Origin: Flagellimonas hadalis
GTDB taxonomy: Bacteria > Bacteroidota > Bacteroidia > Flavobacteriales > Flavobacteriaceae
NCBI RefSeq assembly: GCF_007785775.2
Contig: NZ_VNIK02000001.1
Span: 422,678 to 486,677, forward strand
DNA length: 64,000 nucleotides
Direction of reading: 5' to 3'
Shown piece by piece: positions 19,025-27,937 of the stretch (positions are counted from its first letter, which is position 1; every line of letters begins with the position of its first letter). The notes under the pieces are model-generated. The model was not told the origin of the DNA and did no database searches. It saw nothing but the letters and a program-made list of their open reading frames with translations. The translations under genes were made by a program, and so were the position numbers.

Positions 19025-19126
19025 ATGAAAAATTACAACCAAGAAAACACCGCCTACATTAACTTTATTAGGGATTTGAACGAAATGCTCATTGATTCTG
19101 ATATCAATCAACTGAGCCACCCATAA
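19025..19126 (+). CDS. Tiny protein, second of a tandem paralogous pair
   Basis: 33 residues beginning MKNYNQENTAYINFIRDLNE. Aligns with the 32-residue ORF just upstream (AYINFIRDLNEMLIDSD against EYLAFLQELNEILSINE). It ends 19 bases before a strong terminator hairpin, so the pair looks like a complete short transcription unit. Function unknown. Confidence 0.5.
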   Translation: MKNYNQENTAYINFIRDLNEMLIDSDINQLSHP

Positions 19127-19145
19127 GTGTTTATGGATATCATGG

Positions 19146-19182
19146 AAAAGGGGATGCAAAACTGCATCCCCTTTTCTATTTT
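19146..19182. terminator. Strong terminator between the tiny ORFs and the primary sigma gene
   Basis: A perfect 13-bp stem (AAAAGGGGATGCA / TGCATCCCCTTTT) with an AAAC loop followed by CTATTTTT on the plus strand. Reading leftward it also ends in TTTT, so it probably serves both the rightward tiny ORFs and the leftward sigma gene ending at 19188. Confidence 0.85.
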
Positions 19183-19187
19183 TAGGG

Positions 19188-20051
19188 TCACCCCAAATAC
19201 GATTTTAATATTTTGCTCTTGGAGGTATGCCTCAGTTTCCGGATGGCCTTTTCACGTATCTGCCTCACACGCTCCCGGGTCAGGTCAAAAGTGGTCCCGA
19301 TCTCCTCTAGGGTCATGGAGGGCTGATTCCCGATGCCATAATACAACCGCACCACATCAGCTTCACGGGGCGATAGGGTGTCCAATGCCCTGTTGATCTC
19401 CGTGTTCAGGGACTGGTGCATCAGTCCCTTGTCCGGTTTTGGGGAATCCCCGGCCCTGATCACATCATACAGGTTGGACGTTTCCCCTTCCTTGAGCGGG
19501 GCATCCATGGACACATGTCTGCCTGTGTTTTTCAAGGATTGTTTCACCTCGGTAACGGTCATGTCCAGTTCCTTGGCGATTTCCTCTGCGGATGGTGGCC
19601 GCTCATGGGCCTGCTCCAGATAGGAAAATGTTTTTTTGATCTTATTGATGGAGCCGATTTTGTTCAAGGGAAGCCGGACTACCCTTGATTGCTCCGCAAG
19701 GGCCTGAAGAATGGACTGTCTGATCCACCAAACCGCATACGAAATGAACTTGAAGCCCCTGGTCTCATCAAACCGTTTGGCCGCTTTCACCAAGCCCACA
19801 TTACCCTCATTGATCAGATCGGGCAGCTTGAGCCCTTGGTTCTGGTACTGCTTTGCCACGGATACCACAAAACGGAGATTTGCATTGGTCAGCTTTTCCA
19901 GGGCCAATTGGTCTCCGGCCCTGATCTTTTGCGCAAGTTCCACCTCTTCCTGTGCAGTTATCAAATCGATCTTACTGATATCCTGCAAGTATTTGTCAAG
20001 TGATTTGGATTCACGGTTGGTGACCTGTTTGATGATTTTTAGCTGCCTCAT
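19188..20051 (-). CDS. rpoD: Primary RNA polymerase sigma factor (RpoD/SigA), short Bacteroidota form
   Basis: 287 residues. Housekeeping sigma factor directing RNA polymerase to the TTTG/TAnnTTTG promoters of this phylum. It lacks region 1.1, as usual in Bacteroidota. Region 1.2/2 (about 15-120) contains [19 protein letters not shown] and the -10-binding [21 protein letters not shown]; region 3 has [13 protein letters not shown]; region 4.2 ends with [17 protein letters not shown]. Alone in its transcription unit and divergent from the helicase gene. Confidence 0.95.
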   Translation of the reverse strand: MRQLKIIKQVTNRESKSLDKYLQDISKIDLITAQEEVELAQKIRAGDQLALEKLTNANLRFVVSVAKQYQNQGLKLPDLINEGNVGLVKAAKRFDETRGFKFISYAVWWIRQSILQALAEQSRVVRLPLNKIGSINKIKKTFSYLEQAHERPPSAEEIAKELDMTVTEVKQSLKNTGRHVSMDAPLKEGETSNLYDVIRAGDSPKPDKGLMHQSLNTEINRALDTLSPREADVVRLYYGIGNQPSMTLEEIGTTFDLTRERVRQIREKAIRKLRHTSKSKILKSYLG

Positions 20052-20238
20052 TCGCGTATATGGTTTCTTAGTGTTATAAGCTTACAGTATACATTTTTAT
20101 GCCCTATTTTCCAAACCGTAAATGTTATTGTTATCAAAATGTTATACCCAAAATCAATGATTCGGTAAAATCACTTTTCCAAACGCATTGTTGATAGTAT
20201 CTTGAAAGAAAAGCTAGGTCACCTCTTCCCTGTAGCCC

Positions 20239-20267
20239 AAAAAACCCCTAATTTTGTAGGGTTTTTT
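20239..20267. terminator. Hairpin with T-run in the gap before the helicase gene
   Basis: AAAACCCCTA and TAGGGTTTTTT form a stem around ATTTTG, followed by T residues in both directions. It lies between the divergent sigma and helicase genes, only 30 bases before the helicase start, where no annotated rightward transcript ends. Confidence 0.55.
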
Positions 20268-20298
20268 AATTTGGAGCCCATCCACAACCTATTTTCCC

Positions 20299-21810
20299 TT
20301 GGAGGTAAAAAAAGAAGTCAACAAGAAAACCTTATACGATTACCAGCAAGAAGACCTGCGAAAGATCTTCAAGCACTTGGATGAACTCCCGGAGGGAACC
20401 AACATTCTGTACCAATTGCCCACGGGCGGTGGCAAAACGGTGGTATTTTCCGAAATTACCCGAAGGTTCATCCAGAATACCGGAAAAAAGGTAATGGTGC
20501 TTACCCACCGGATTGAGCTGAGCAAACAGACCTCCCAAATGCTCCACGGCTTTGGTGTAGCGAACAAGATCATCAACAGCGAGGTAAAGGAACTTCAGGA
20601 CCAAGCGGACTATATGTGTTTTGTGGCCATGGTGGAGACGCTCAACAACCGGCTACAGGAAGAAAAGGTGAAAATTGACAATATAGGCCTTGTCATCATC
20701 GATGAAGCACATTACAATTCCTTCCGAAAGCTGTTCAAATACTTCGAGGGATCTACCATCCTCGGGGTGACCGCAACACCTTTGAGTTCCAACATCAAGC
20801 TCCCCATGAAGGACCATTACAAACACTTGATCATTGGGGAATCCATAAAATCATTGATCGAAAAGAACTTTTTGGCCAAGGCCAAGCTGTACAACTACGA
20901 TGTGAGTCTCAAAACCCTCAAACTGGGCATTCACGGGGACTATACCGTTAAATCTTCCGATGAGTTCTATGGCAACCACAGTATGCTGGGCAAACTGCTG
21001 TCCGCCTATGAGGAAATCGCAAAGGGAACCAAGACGTTGATCTTCAACAATGGGATCAACACTTCGCTGTATGTGTATGAAACCTTCAAAAAGGCCGGAT
21101 ACAACATCCGTCACTTGGACAACAAGAACACCGCAAATGAAAGGCGGGAGATCTTGGACTGGTTTGCGGAGACCCCAGATGCCATCCTGACCTCTGTGAG
21201 CATACTCACCACAGGTTTTGACGAGCCCACGGTGCAGTCCATCATCCTGAACCGGGCCACAAGATCGCTCACCCTATATTTTCAGATGATCGGGCGGGGA
21301 TCTAGGATACTGCCCAACAAGGATGAGTTCAATGTGGTGGACATGGGGAACAACATTGCCCGCTTCGGGCCCTGGGACTCACCTGTGGACTGGCAGGAAA
21401 TTTTCCATTTCCCTGATTTCTACTTGGAGAACATCAAGAACGATGAGGACATTGAGCGTGATTTTGTCTATGAAATGCCCGATGAGCTTCGGGCCAAGTT
21501 CAGCAAATCCGACAACATCACCTTTGACATCAAGGAAGAATACAAAAAAGTGTTTGCCGAAGGGAAAAAATCCAAATTGGTCCTGGAGCGGAGCATAGAG
21601 CAGCATGCCCAGATCTGTGTGGAGAACAGCGAGGATGTGTTCGATGCCCGTCTGTTGGCCAAAGAGCTCAAGGATGAGATTGCCTATCGGGTGAAACAGT
21701 ATTCCTATTGCATCATGAACAACACCAAAAACTACAAAGAGTGGCTGGAGGAAGACTATGAGCGGAAACTGCGTTCCAGTATCTCCCAGAAATTTGCCGC
21801 ACGCATGTAG
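20299..21810 (+). CDS. Superfamily 2 DEAD/DEAH-type helicase
   Basis: 503 residues from TTG 20299. No ATG occurs before Walker A, so a non-ATG start is required; GGAGGT directly follows the TTG and may really be a ribosome-binding site for another rare start. Motifs: Walker A LPTGGGKT (about 36-43), DEAH in VIIDEAHYNS, TATP, and motif VI QMIGRGSRI. The C-terminal 130 residues are extra and helical. Resembles type III-restriction/RecG-like stand-alone SF2 helicases of Bacteroidota. The nucleic-acid substrate is unknown. Confidence 0.85.
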   Translation: MEVKKEVNKKTLYDYQQEDLRKIFKHLDELPEGTNILYQLPTGGGKTVVFSEITRRFIQNTGKKVMVLTHRIELSKQTSQMLHGFGVANKIINSEVKELQDQADYMCFVAMVETLNNRLQEEKVKIDNIGLVIIDEAHYNSFRKLFKYFEGSTILGVTATPLSSNIKLPMKDHYKHLIIGESIKSLIEKNFLAKAKLYNYDVSLKTLKLGIHGDYTVKSSDEFYGNHSMLGKLLSAYEEIAKGTKTLIFNNGINTSLYVYETFKKAGYNIRHLDNKNTANERREILDWFAETPDAILTSVSILTTGFDEPTVQSIILNRATRSLTLYFQMIGRGSRILPNKDEFNVVDMGNNIARFGPWDSPVDWQEIFHFPDFYLENIKNDEDIERDFVYEMPDELRAKFSKSDNITFDIKEEYKKVFAEGKKSKLVLERSIEQHAQICVENSEDVFDARLLAKELKDEIAYRVKQYSYCIMNNTKNYKEWLEEDYERKLRSSISQKFAARM

Positions 21811-21931
21811 TTGGTTATTGGGTTACTGAGTTACTTAGCTATTGGTATTTCAGGTTTCTACCTTTTGTCCATTCTCTTTATTCTGGTTTCAGGTTTGGTT
21901 ATTTGGAATTTGAAGCTTGGTGTTTGAGAAA

Positions 21932-21949
21932 ATTTGTGCAATTCGTGTC
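21932..21949 (+). repeat. Dispersed intergenic repeat ATTTGTGCAATTCGTG
   Basis: AATTTGTGCAATTCGTGT here resembles, in inverted orientation, CACGAATGGCACAAAT at 41739-41754. The flanking low-complexity sequence (GGTTATTTGGAATTTGAAG and similar) also resembles the inverted sequence of 41600-41660, so both gaps hold members of one degenerate repeat family. Confidence 0.5.
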
Positions 21950-21963
21950 GATGCGTAGATTTG
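21933..21963 (+). promoter_or_regulatory. Promoter of the glycosyltransferase gene
   Basis: TTTG at 21933-21936, 19 bases of spacer, then TAGATTTG at 21956-21963: an exact match to the Bacteroidota TTTG-N17-23-TAnnTTTG promoter, 26 bases before the ATG. The -33 part lies inside a dispersed repeat. Confidence 0.65.
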
Positions 21964-21988
21964 GCACTTGTAGTGAAAGTCCTTTTGT

Positions 21989-23227
21989 ATGGCAAAAAAA
22001 CTTCTCGTCATCGGCCATGTCTGGCCAGAACCGAAGACCACAGCTGCCGGTAGCCGCATGCTGCAATTGTTGGAGACCTTCATCAGTTTTGGTTATGAAA
22101 TCACTTTTGTATCCACTGCGGCAAAAACCGGATTCAGTCTGGATTTGACCAGTTTGGGCATAACTGAGGCAACCATTACCCTTAACCATTCCAGTTTTGA
22201 TGACTTTTTGGTCAAACTGAAGCCGGATATGGTGATTTTTGACCGCTTTATGGTGGAAGAGCAGTTTGGTTGGCGGGTCGCTGAATTTGCTCCAAAGGCT
22301 TTACGCATATTGAACACTGAGGATCTTCACTCCCTTCGAAAGGCTAGGGAAGAGGCCGTGAAAAAAGAACGGGAGTTTACTTTGGACCAATGGAAAAACC
22401 ATCCGATGACCCTTCGGGAGGCAAGTAGCATTTATCGGAGCGACATCAACCTGTTGATTTCCCCTTATGAAATGGATCTGTTGGAACAGGAATTGAACAT
22501 ACCCAAAGCCCTACTGTTCCATCTGCCATTTATGGTGGACCCCATTTCCCCGGAAACTGTCCAACAATGGCCAAGTTTTGAAGAGCGTAGCGATTTTGTC
22601 TGTATCGGCAATGGAAAACATGCGCCGAATATGGATTCCATCAAACTGTTGAAAAACACCATTTGGCCACTCATCCGAAAGGAACTGCCCAGGGCCAATC
22701 TCTACATTTATGGGGCTTACCTCCCACAAATGGTCAAGGACATGCACCATTCCAAAACCGGATTTCATGTGAAAGGCTGGGCCGAGAATGTCGGGGAGGT
22801 GCTACAAAAGCACCGATCGCTATTGGCTCCCTTACGGTTTGGGGCGGGCATCAAGGGCAAGTTGTTGGACGCGATGATCCATGGCATTCCAAGCGTCACA
22901 ACCTCCATCGGGTCGGAAGGCATGCACGTTGGGCTACCTTGGAACGGAACCGTTACGGATGATTGGGATGCTTTTGCTCAATCTGCCATACAACTTTATC
23001 AACACGAAGAAAATTGGACTGCTGCCCAAGGCAACGGAATTGTTCTGATCAATAGCTTATATCAAAAAGAAATTCTCCAAAATCAACTTATCATACATTT
23101 AAACGAGGCGACTGAACACTTAACCGATCACAGAAACCGTAATTTCATAGGGCGACTACTGCACCATGAAACCTTGACCAGTACAAAGTACTTGGCCAAA
23201 TGGATAGAGGAGAAGCATAGAAAATAA
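21989..23227 (+). CDS. Glycosyltransferase, GT-B fold (GT4-like)
   Basis: 412 residues. Two Rossmann-like halves: N-terminal KKLLVIGHVWPEPKTTAAG, and a C-terminal nucleotide-sugar domain from about 205 with FVCIGNGKHAPN, LYIYGAY, FHVKGWAENVGEVLQ, then APLRFGAGIKGKLLDAMIHG, where the E of the usual EX7E is replaced by an AGIKGK/AMIHG pattern. Similar proteins are seen in flavobacterial O-glycosylation and surface-glycan synthesis. No signal peptide; acts on the cytoplasmic side of the inner membrane. Monocistronic, with its own promoter. Confidence 0.85.
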   Translation: MAKKLLVIGHVWPEPKTTAAGSRMLQLLETFISFGYEITFVSTAAKTGFSLDLTSLGITEATITLNHSSFDDFLVKLKPDMVIFDRFMVEEQFGWRVAEFAPKALRILNTEDLHSLRKAREEAVKKEREFTLDQWKNHPMTLREASSIYRSDINLLISPYEMDLLEQELNIPKALLFHLPFMVDPISPETVQQWPSFEERSDFVCIGNGKHAPNMDSIKLLKNTIWPLIRKELPRANLYIYGAYLPQMVKDMHHSKTGFHVKGWAENVGEVLQKHRSLLAPLRFGAGIKGKLLDAMIHGIPSVTTSIGSEGMHVGLPWNGTVTDDWDAFAQSAIQLYQHEENWTAAQGNGIVLINSLYQKEILQNQLIIHLNEATEHLTDHRNRNFIGRLLHHETLTSTKYLAKWIEEKHRK

Positions 23228-23277
23228 AGAGCATACATCACCGATGCATTTCTTTTATTGTTTAATAAACTTTACAT

Positions 23278-24318
23278 TTATTTTGGTATCTGCTGGCTCA
23301 AACAATGTAAGGTCCCAAATCCCCAGATCAAATCTATGGCACTGATACCTATGACCTCCCGATCAGGAAAAACACTCGCCAAGGTGTTCAAGGCCTCGCG
23401 ATCACGGGAATCATTGAAGGTGGGCATCAGCACGGCCTTGTTGAGCATCAAGAAATTGGCATAACTGGCCGGAAGCGTTATCCCTTCAAAATCGATTCGT
23501 TTGGGCATGGGAAGCGTCACCAATTTGGGTCTTTTCCCATTTTCCAAAACAGCTTTCTCCAATCGTTTCAGGTTGTCCTGAAGTGGTGCATAGTTGGCAT
23601 CCGAGGTGTCCGATTCCACAACGGTGACAATTGTATTTTCATTGACAAACCGCGCCAAATCGTCGATATGCCCATGGGTATCGTCCCCTTTGATGCCATC
23701 GCCCAACCAAATCGTGTTGGTAACGCCGAGATATTCTTTGAATATGGTTTCGTAGTCCTCTTTGGTGAACCCTGGGTTCCGGACTTGGATCTTGGGATCC
23801 AACAAACATTCTTCGGATGTGATCAGGGTTCCTTTTCCATTCACATCAATGGCCCCGCCTTCAAGTACCACAGGCTTCCCTTTGTAAGTCACCTGTTCCA
23901 AAGGAACGTTCAAAAAGTCGGAGACCTTCTGCGGAACGTGTCTATCGAGTTTGTAATTGGAATATTTGGCCCAACCGTTGAAGTTGAAGTTCAAGGCCTT
24001 TCGCTGCGTTCCATTCTTTACAATGATGGGGCCGGAGTCCCTCATCCAACTGCGGTTGGTCTTGTGGACAATAAAAGATACCCTATCGGTGTCCACGTGT
24101 GCCAACTTGAGCATTTCATGGACCTTTTCCTTGAGTTTTTCAGAGGCGACTACGAGGAAAACCTCTTCAAAAGTGGCCACTTTTTTGATGAATTCCACAA
24201 AGGCCCATTGAATGGCTCCATACTTACCGGGCCAGTCGTTTCCATTGTGCGGAAAGCACAGTAAAATGCCGTGTTGTTTTTCCCATTCAGCGGGAAACCG
24301 CCAAGATGTTGCCGCCAT
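23278..24318 (-). CDS. aguA: Agmatine deiminase
   Basis: 346 residues. Converts agmatine to N-carbamoylputrescine and ammonia. Peptidyl-arginine-deiminase fold with WMRDSGPIIV, GGAIDVNGKGTL and HGHIDDLARFV, and the catalytic Cys339 in GFGTLHCLSQQIP at the C-terminus. Its ATG overlaps the stop of aguB by one base (TGATG), so both steps of the agmatine route to putrescine are co-translated. Cytoplasmic. Confidence 0.92.
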   Translation of the reverse strand: MAATSWRFPAEWEKQHGILLCFPHNGNDWPGKYGAIQWAFVEFIKKVATFEEVFLVVASEKLKEKVHEMLKLAHVDTDRVSFIVHKTNRSWMRDSGPIIVKNGTQRKALNFNFNGWAKYSNYKLDRHVPQKVSDFLNVPLEQVTYKGKPVVLEGGAIDVNGKGTLITSEECLLDPKIQVRNPGFTKEDYETIFKEYLGVTNTIWLGDGIKGDDTHGHIDDLARFVNENTIVTVVESDTSDANYAPLQDNLKRLEKAVLENGKRPKLVTLPMPKRIDFEGITLPASYANFLMLNKAVLMPTFNDSRDREALNTLASVFPDREVIGISAIDLIWGFGTLHCLSQQIPK

Positions 24319-25205
24319 CAGTCAATAGCTCTTTTGGTGATGGCCCCGTACATATCGATGCGTCTATCGCGAAGGAAAGGCCAGTTTTGGCGAACGTTTT
24401 CTTGTAGGTCCAAATCGATTTCTGCCAACAATATTTCTTCTTGATCGGCAGAGGCCTGTGCCAAGATCTCGCCTTGAGGTCCGCAAATGAAGGAAGATCC
24501 CCAAAACTCAATGCCATTCGTATCGGGAAGGTATTTTTCCAATCCGATCCGGTTGGCTGCGGCCACATAGACCCCGTTGGCCACGGCATGTCCTTTCATC
24601 ACGTTCATCCAGGCACCTTGCTGTTTTTCCCCAAATTCCTCTTTTTCCTTCGGATGCCAGCCTATTGCCGTAGGGTAGAAGAGTACCTCCGCACCTTGGA
24701 GGGCGGTCAAACGGGCCGCTTCTGGGTACCATTGATCCCAACAGATCAGCGTGCCCACTTTCCCTTTTTGGGTGGGTATGGTCTTGAAACCCAGATCCCC
24801 TGGGGTAAAATAGAATTTCTCATAAAAATGAGGGTCGTCGGGAATGTGCATTTTTCGGTACAACCCTGCCTCGGAACCGTCAGAATCAATGATGTAGGCA
24901 CTGTTATGGTACACCCCGGACATGCGCTTTTCAAAAAAGGGCACTATGATGACCACGCCCAACTCCTTGGCCAGGGCACTGAAAGCTTTGAAAGAAGTGC
25001 CGTACAAAGGTTCAGCCAGTGAAAAATTGTCGGTGTCTTCACTTTGGCAGAAATAATGGCTGCTATAGAGTTCGGGGAGTGATATGACCTCGGCACCCTT
25101 GGCCGCTGCCTTTTTTACCCACTCCATGCATTTTTTCAGATTGTTCTCGGGGGTATTGTTCAGATTCAGTTGTATGACCGAAATGGTATAGGTATTCTTT
25201 GCCAT
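24318..25205 (-). CDS. aguB: N-carbamoylputrescine amidase
   Basis: 295 residues from ATG 25205 (a TTG at 25211 is less likely). Nitrilase-superfamily enzyme that hydrolyses N-carbamoylputrescine to putrescine, CO2 and ammonia. Catalytic triad visible as Glu in SLPELYSSHYF, Lys in YRKMHIPD and Cys in LICWDQWYPE. Directly upstream of and overlapping aguA, giving the complete agmatine-to-putrescine pathway except arginine decarboxylase. Cytoplasmic. Confidence 0.92.
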   Translation of the reverse strand: MAKNTYTISVIQLNLNNTPENNLKKCMEWVKKAAAKGAEVISLPELYSSHYFCQSEDTDNFSLAEPLYGTSFKAFSALAKELGVVIIVPFFEKRMSGVYHNSAYIIDSDGSEAGLYRKMHIPDDPHFYEKFYFTPGDLGFKTIPTQKGKVGTLICWDQWYPEAARLTALQGAEVLFYPTAIGWHPKEKEEFGEKQQGAWMNVMKGHAVANGVYVAAANRIGLEKYLPDTNGIEFWGSSFICGPQGEILAQASADQEEILLAEIDLDLQENVRQNWPFLRDRRIDMYGAITKRAID

Positions 25206-25325
25206 GCTCAATTTTTCGAATGTTCTTAAAAAACCAATGTAAAGATAGTTTTATTGATTTCAAAGAAGAGCCCTTTTTTATTGAAATTGACCTTGTTTTC
25301 ATATCAATCAATGTAACGTCCTCCC

Positions 25326-25355
25326 ATAAAAAACTCCATCTAAATAGATGGAGTT
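25326..25355 (-). terminator. Intrinsic terminator of the leftward porin-like gene
   Basis: A perfect 10-bp stem AACTCCATCT / AGATGGAGTT with an ATTT loop, followed on the minus strand by TTTTTT. Confidence 0.8.
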
Positions 25356-25386
25356 CCCTCATTTTCTTTTTCTGATTTTATCTTTC

Positions 25387-25971
25387 TTAGAACATAAATC
25401 CAAGTCCAGCGGAAAATACGGAGTTATGGATGTCCACATCCTCAATCATTTCGGAGAAACCGTAGGAATATCGCCCTTGGATAAAAAATCCGGAAGGAAA
25501 TTTATATTCCACACCTGCAGCTCCCTGAAAGTCGAAGCTATTGATGGAATCCGAATCAAAATCACCGGAATCCTCACCCGGGTTGAAATCCACTTCCTCG
25601 TTTACCTTAAAACCAAATTGTGGTCCTGCATGAATGTTCAATCCATCCGCGATGTAGAACTTCAAAAGCACCGGTACTTGGATGTAATCTACCTGGAATT
25701 GTGCATCCGGGGTATCGGGTTCGTCAGTGATATCAAAACCTTGTGCCGAATAAAAGACTTCTGGCTGCAGGGAAACATGATCGGACAAAGGAGCCTCGGC
25801 CAATAGACCCAAGTAGAAAGAGGTCCTCGAATCCGGGCTATCGAAATCATCCCCCGCCACAGTGGCAAAATTGGCACCACCACGTACACCTAATTGTACA
25901 TTGTTCGTATTCTGGGCAAAGCAGGTCACTCCTGTGAGAAAAGCCACTATAATCAATACATTCTTTTTCAT
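25387..25971 (-). CDS. Porin-family outer-membrane beta-barrel protein (PorT-like)
   Basis: 194 residues. A signal peptide (1-19, ending CFAQ) is followed by an 8-strand barrel pattern beginning VQLGVRGGANFATVAGDDF, a sequence typical of the outer-membrane beta-barrel/PorT-like family of Bacteroidota, and ending in aromatic GLGFMF. Role unknown; many paralogues exist in the phylum. Single-gene unit with its own terminator. Confidence 0.85.
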   Translation of the reverse strand: MKKNVLIIVAFLTGVTCFAQNTNNVQLGVRGGANFATVAGDDFDSPDSRTSFYLGLLAEAPLSDHVSLQPEVFYSAQGFDITDEPDTPDAQFQVDYIQVPVLLKFYIADGLNIHAGPQFGFKVNEEVDFNPGEDSGDFDSDSINSFDFQGAAGVEYKFPSGFFIQGRYSYGFSEMIEDVDIHNSVFSAGLGFMF

Positions 25972-26189
25972 TTTGTAAAATTTAAGGGTTTCTAAACGGT
26001 GACTAAATTAGCGTTTGATATCTGCATGGTTTAATGCGAATCATCTAGATATTGACTCAAAAGAACAGTGCCCATGGTCCAAAACCGGGCCATACATCCA
26101 AATGACTGACCTTGCGAAGGGTTTGGGCATTCATTTTCGATAGGAGGGGAATAGATGGAAAATCTATTTTGGTAAAAATCTGTGAACAT

Positions 26190-26216
26190 ATAAAAGGGCC
26201 GTCAAAGACGGCCCTT
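26190..26216 (-). terminator. Intrinsic terminator of the Gfo/Idh/MocA gene
   Basis: A 10-bp GC-rich stem AAGGGCCGTC / GACGGCCCTT with a 3-base loop, followed on the minus strand by TTATATG. It lies 32 bases after the stop codon. Confidence 0.8.
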
Positions 26217-26248
26217 ATTGTTTATTGCTGGTGTGTAGATTAGAAGTA

Positions 26249-27703
26249 TTACACCTCCCATCCTTCGCGGTAGGTACGGGTAACGAACTGGTTGGCGTCC
26301 TCAAAATTGGTGACCTTCATGTTCTCACCATCCCATAGCAGCTTTTTACGGCCATAGAATTCAAAGTTGCCCTCGGCATTCGGTCTGCGCAACATATAAC
26401 TGCGGATGGCCAAGTTGCCCATGAGAACGGTTTCGGTCATAGGTCCTGCATAATCAAAGGAGGAAGTCAGATCCAAGTGCTCCTGACTGCCAAACCCGGC
26501 TTTACAGGCATCCACCCATTTGCGTTGGTGGCCATATTCGGGCTCTGGCATATCCTCTACCTCAGGACCGAACTCTGTGGTGCCATTGTTCAGGTAGAGT
26601 TTGGGCGTCAAAGGCGAACTGTCATTGATGTTGGTGGAAATGACTCCATTTTCCCCATGGATAAGTACACCGTTGTAACTACCCGGTCCACCAATGTCGC
26701 TGTCCGCAGGAATGATCTCTGGATGGGAGGGACGTATGCCCCCATCGCTCCAAGTCATGATCAATGGTGCGCCTGTTTTTTCGGTCGCTTCGTAGTTCAG
26801 GGTGATGAACGATGTGGCCGGACAACCTTCAGGATGGTAATCGGGGTTCCACATTTGGGAGAAAACCGTTCCCACACTACATTCTGCAGCGGTAGGGTAG
26901 CCCAGTTTCAAGGTTCGGTACGGAATGTCCACCAAATGGCATCCCACATCGCCCAAAGCCCCGGTTCCATAGTCCCACCAGCCTCGCCAGTTGAACGGAT
27001 GCAGGTTGGGGATATAGGGTGTCTCGGGGGCAGGGCCCAACCAAAGGTCCCAGAACAGGTCTTCAGGTTTGCTTTCGGGATTGGGTTCGGGCATGGCGTA
27101 GCCTTGCGGCCACACAGGACGGTTGGTCCAAATTTCCACTTTGGTGATCCGGCCCAATGCACCGGAATCCACCCATTTCTGTACCAGGCCCAAGAGCGGG
27201 TTAGAACCCCCTTGGTTGCCCATTTGGGTCACTACTTTTTTGTCCCTCGCCATCTGGGTCAACACCCGTGCTTCGCGGATGTTGTGGGTGAGGGGTTTTT
27301 GGACATACACGTGCTTTCCACGCTGCATGGCATAGGCCGCTGCAGGTCCATGCACATGGTCCGGGGTACTGATGGTCACCGCATCGATGTCCTTTTCCTT
27401 ATCGAGCATTTCGCGATAGTCGTTGTAGAGCTTGGCCTTGGGGAAAAGCTCCACCGATCGTTTGGCCGATCCGGAAAAATCCACATCGCAAAGGGCCACT
27501 ACGCGTTCGCGCCCGTTCACGGACGCATTGGCGATATCACTGGCCCCTTTACCGCCCGCACCGATTGCAGCTAGGTTCAAACGGTCGCTGGGGGCCAAAA
27601 AGCCCGGCCCGCCCAACACGTGGCGGGGTACGATGAAGATACTGGAAGCCATTGCAGTGTTCTTCACAAAGTTTCTTCTACTTGAGGATGATTTTTTCTT
27701 CAT
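26249..27703 (-). CDS. Tat-exported Gfo/Idh/MocA-family oxidoreductase
   Basis: 484 residues. The twin-arginine signal SRRNFVK (8-14) predicts export of the folded protein with its NAD(P) cofactor. A Rossmann domain follows (LNLAAIGAGGKGASDIANA, about 43-62), then the family's substrate Lys in HVYVQKPLTHN (EKP replaced by QKP) and a C-terminal alpha/beta domain with Trp-rich substrate loops. Such periplasmic members oxidise sugars or sugar derivatives. Single-gene unit. Confidence 0.88.
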   Translation of the reverse strand: MKKKSSSSRRNFVKNTAMASSIFIVPRHVLGGPGFLAPSDRLNLAAIGAGGKGASDIANASVNGRERVVALCDVDFSGSAKRSVELFPKAKLYNDYREMLDKEKDIDAVTISTPDHVHGPAAAYAMQRGKHVYVQKPLTHNIREARVLTQMARDKKVVTQMGNQGGSNPLLGLVQKWVDSGALGRITKVEIWTNRPVWPQGYAMPEPNPESKPEDLFWDLWLGPAPETPYIPNLHPFNWRGWWDYGTGALGDVGCHLVDIPYRTLKLGYPTAAECSVGTVFSQMWNPDYHPEGCPATSFITLNYEATEKTGAPLIMTWSDGGIRPSHPEIIPADSDIGGPGSYNGVLIHGENGVISTNINDSSPLTPKLYLNNGTTEFGPEVEDMPEPEYGHQRKWVDACKAGFGSQEHLDLTSSFDYAGPMTETVLMGNLAIRSYMLRRPNAEGNFEFYGRKKLLWDGENMKVTNFEDANQFVTRTYREGWEV

Positions 27704-27827
27704 TTTTTGTTTACGTTGTTTTGGTCATGAATTGCCAAACAAGATAGGAAAAAAATGGACGGGAAGGTTTATTGGTTGGGCCGGGATAACAAAATGATAA
27801 AGAAAAGTGGGGTTTCGTTATCGGTTT

Positions 27828-27937
27828 TGTGTATGGCTCGTTGCGTGAAAATCCGCGAGGATTTTCCGCCGTAAACCGAAGATAGCAAATTTGCAATGAA
27901 TTCCGATTAGGAATTCAGCCGCAATGAGCTATACACG
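27828..27937. repeat. Complex palindrome at the end of the cassette-like unit
   Basis: The outer arms TGTGTATGGCTCGTTGCG (27828-27845) and CGCAATGAGCTATACACG (27920-27937) pair with a few mismatches. They enclose two hairpins: a 20-base one at 27847-27866 (GAAAATCC / GGATTTTC) and a 19-base one at 27898-27916 (GAATTCC / GGAATTC). The single strand would fold into a branched structure. Confidence 0.7.

Noticed and set aside
26477..27574. Long rightward frame opposite the Gfo/Idh/MocA gene
   Set aside because: No domain pattern; it mirrors the codon bias of the well-supported gene on the other strand.
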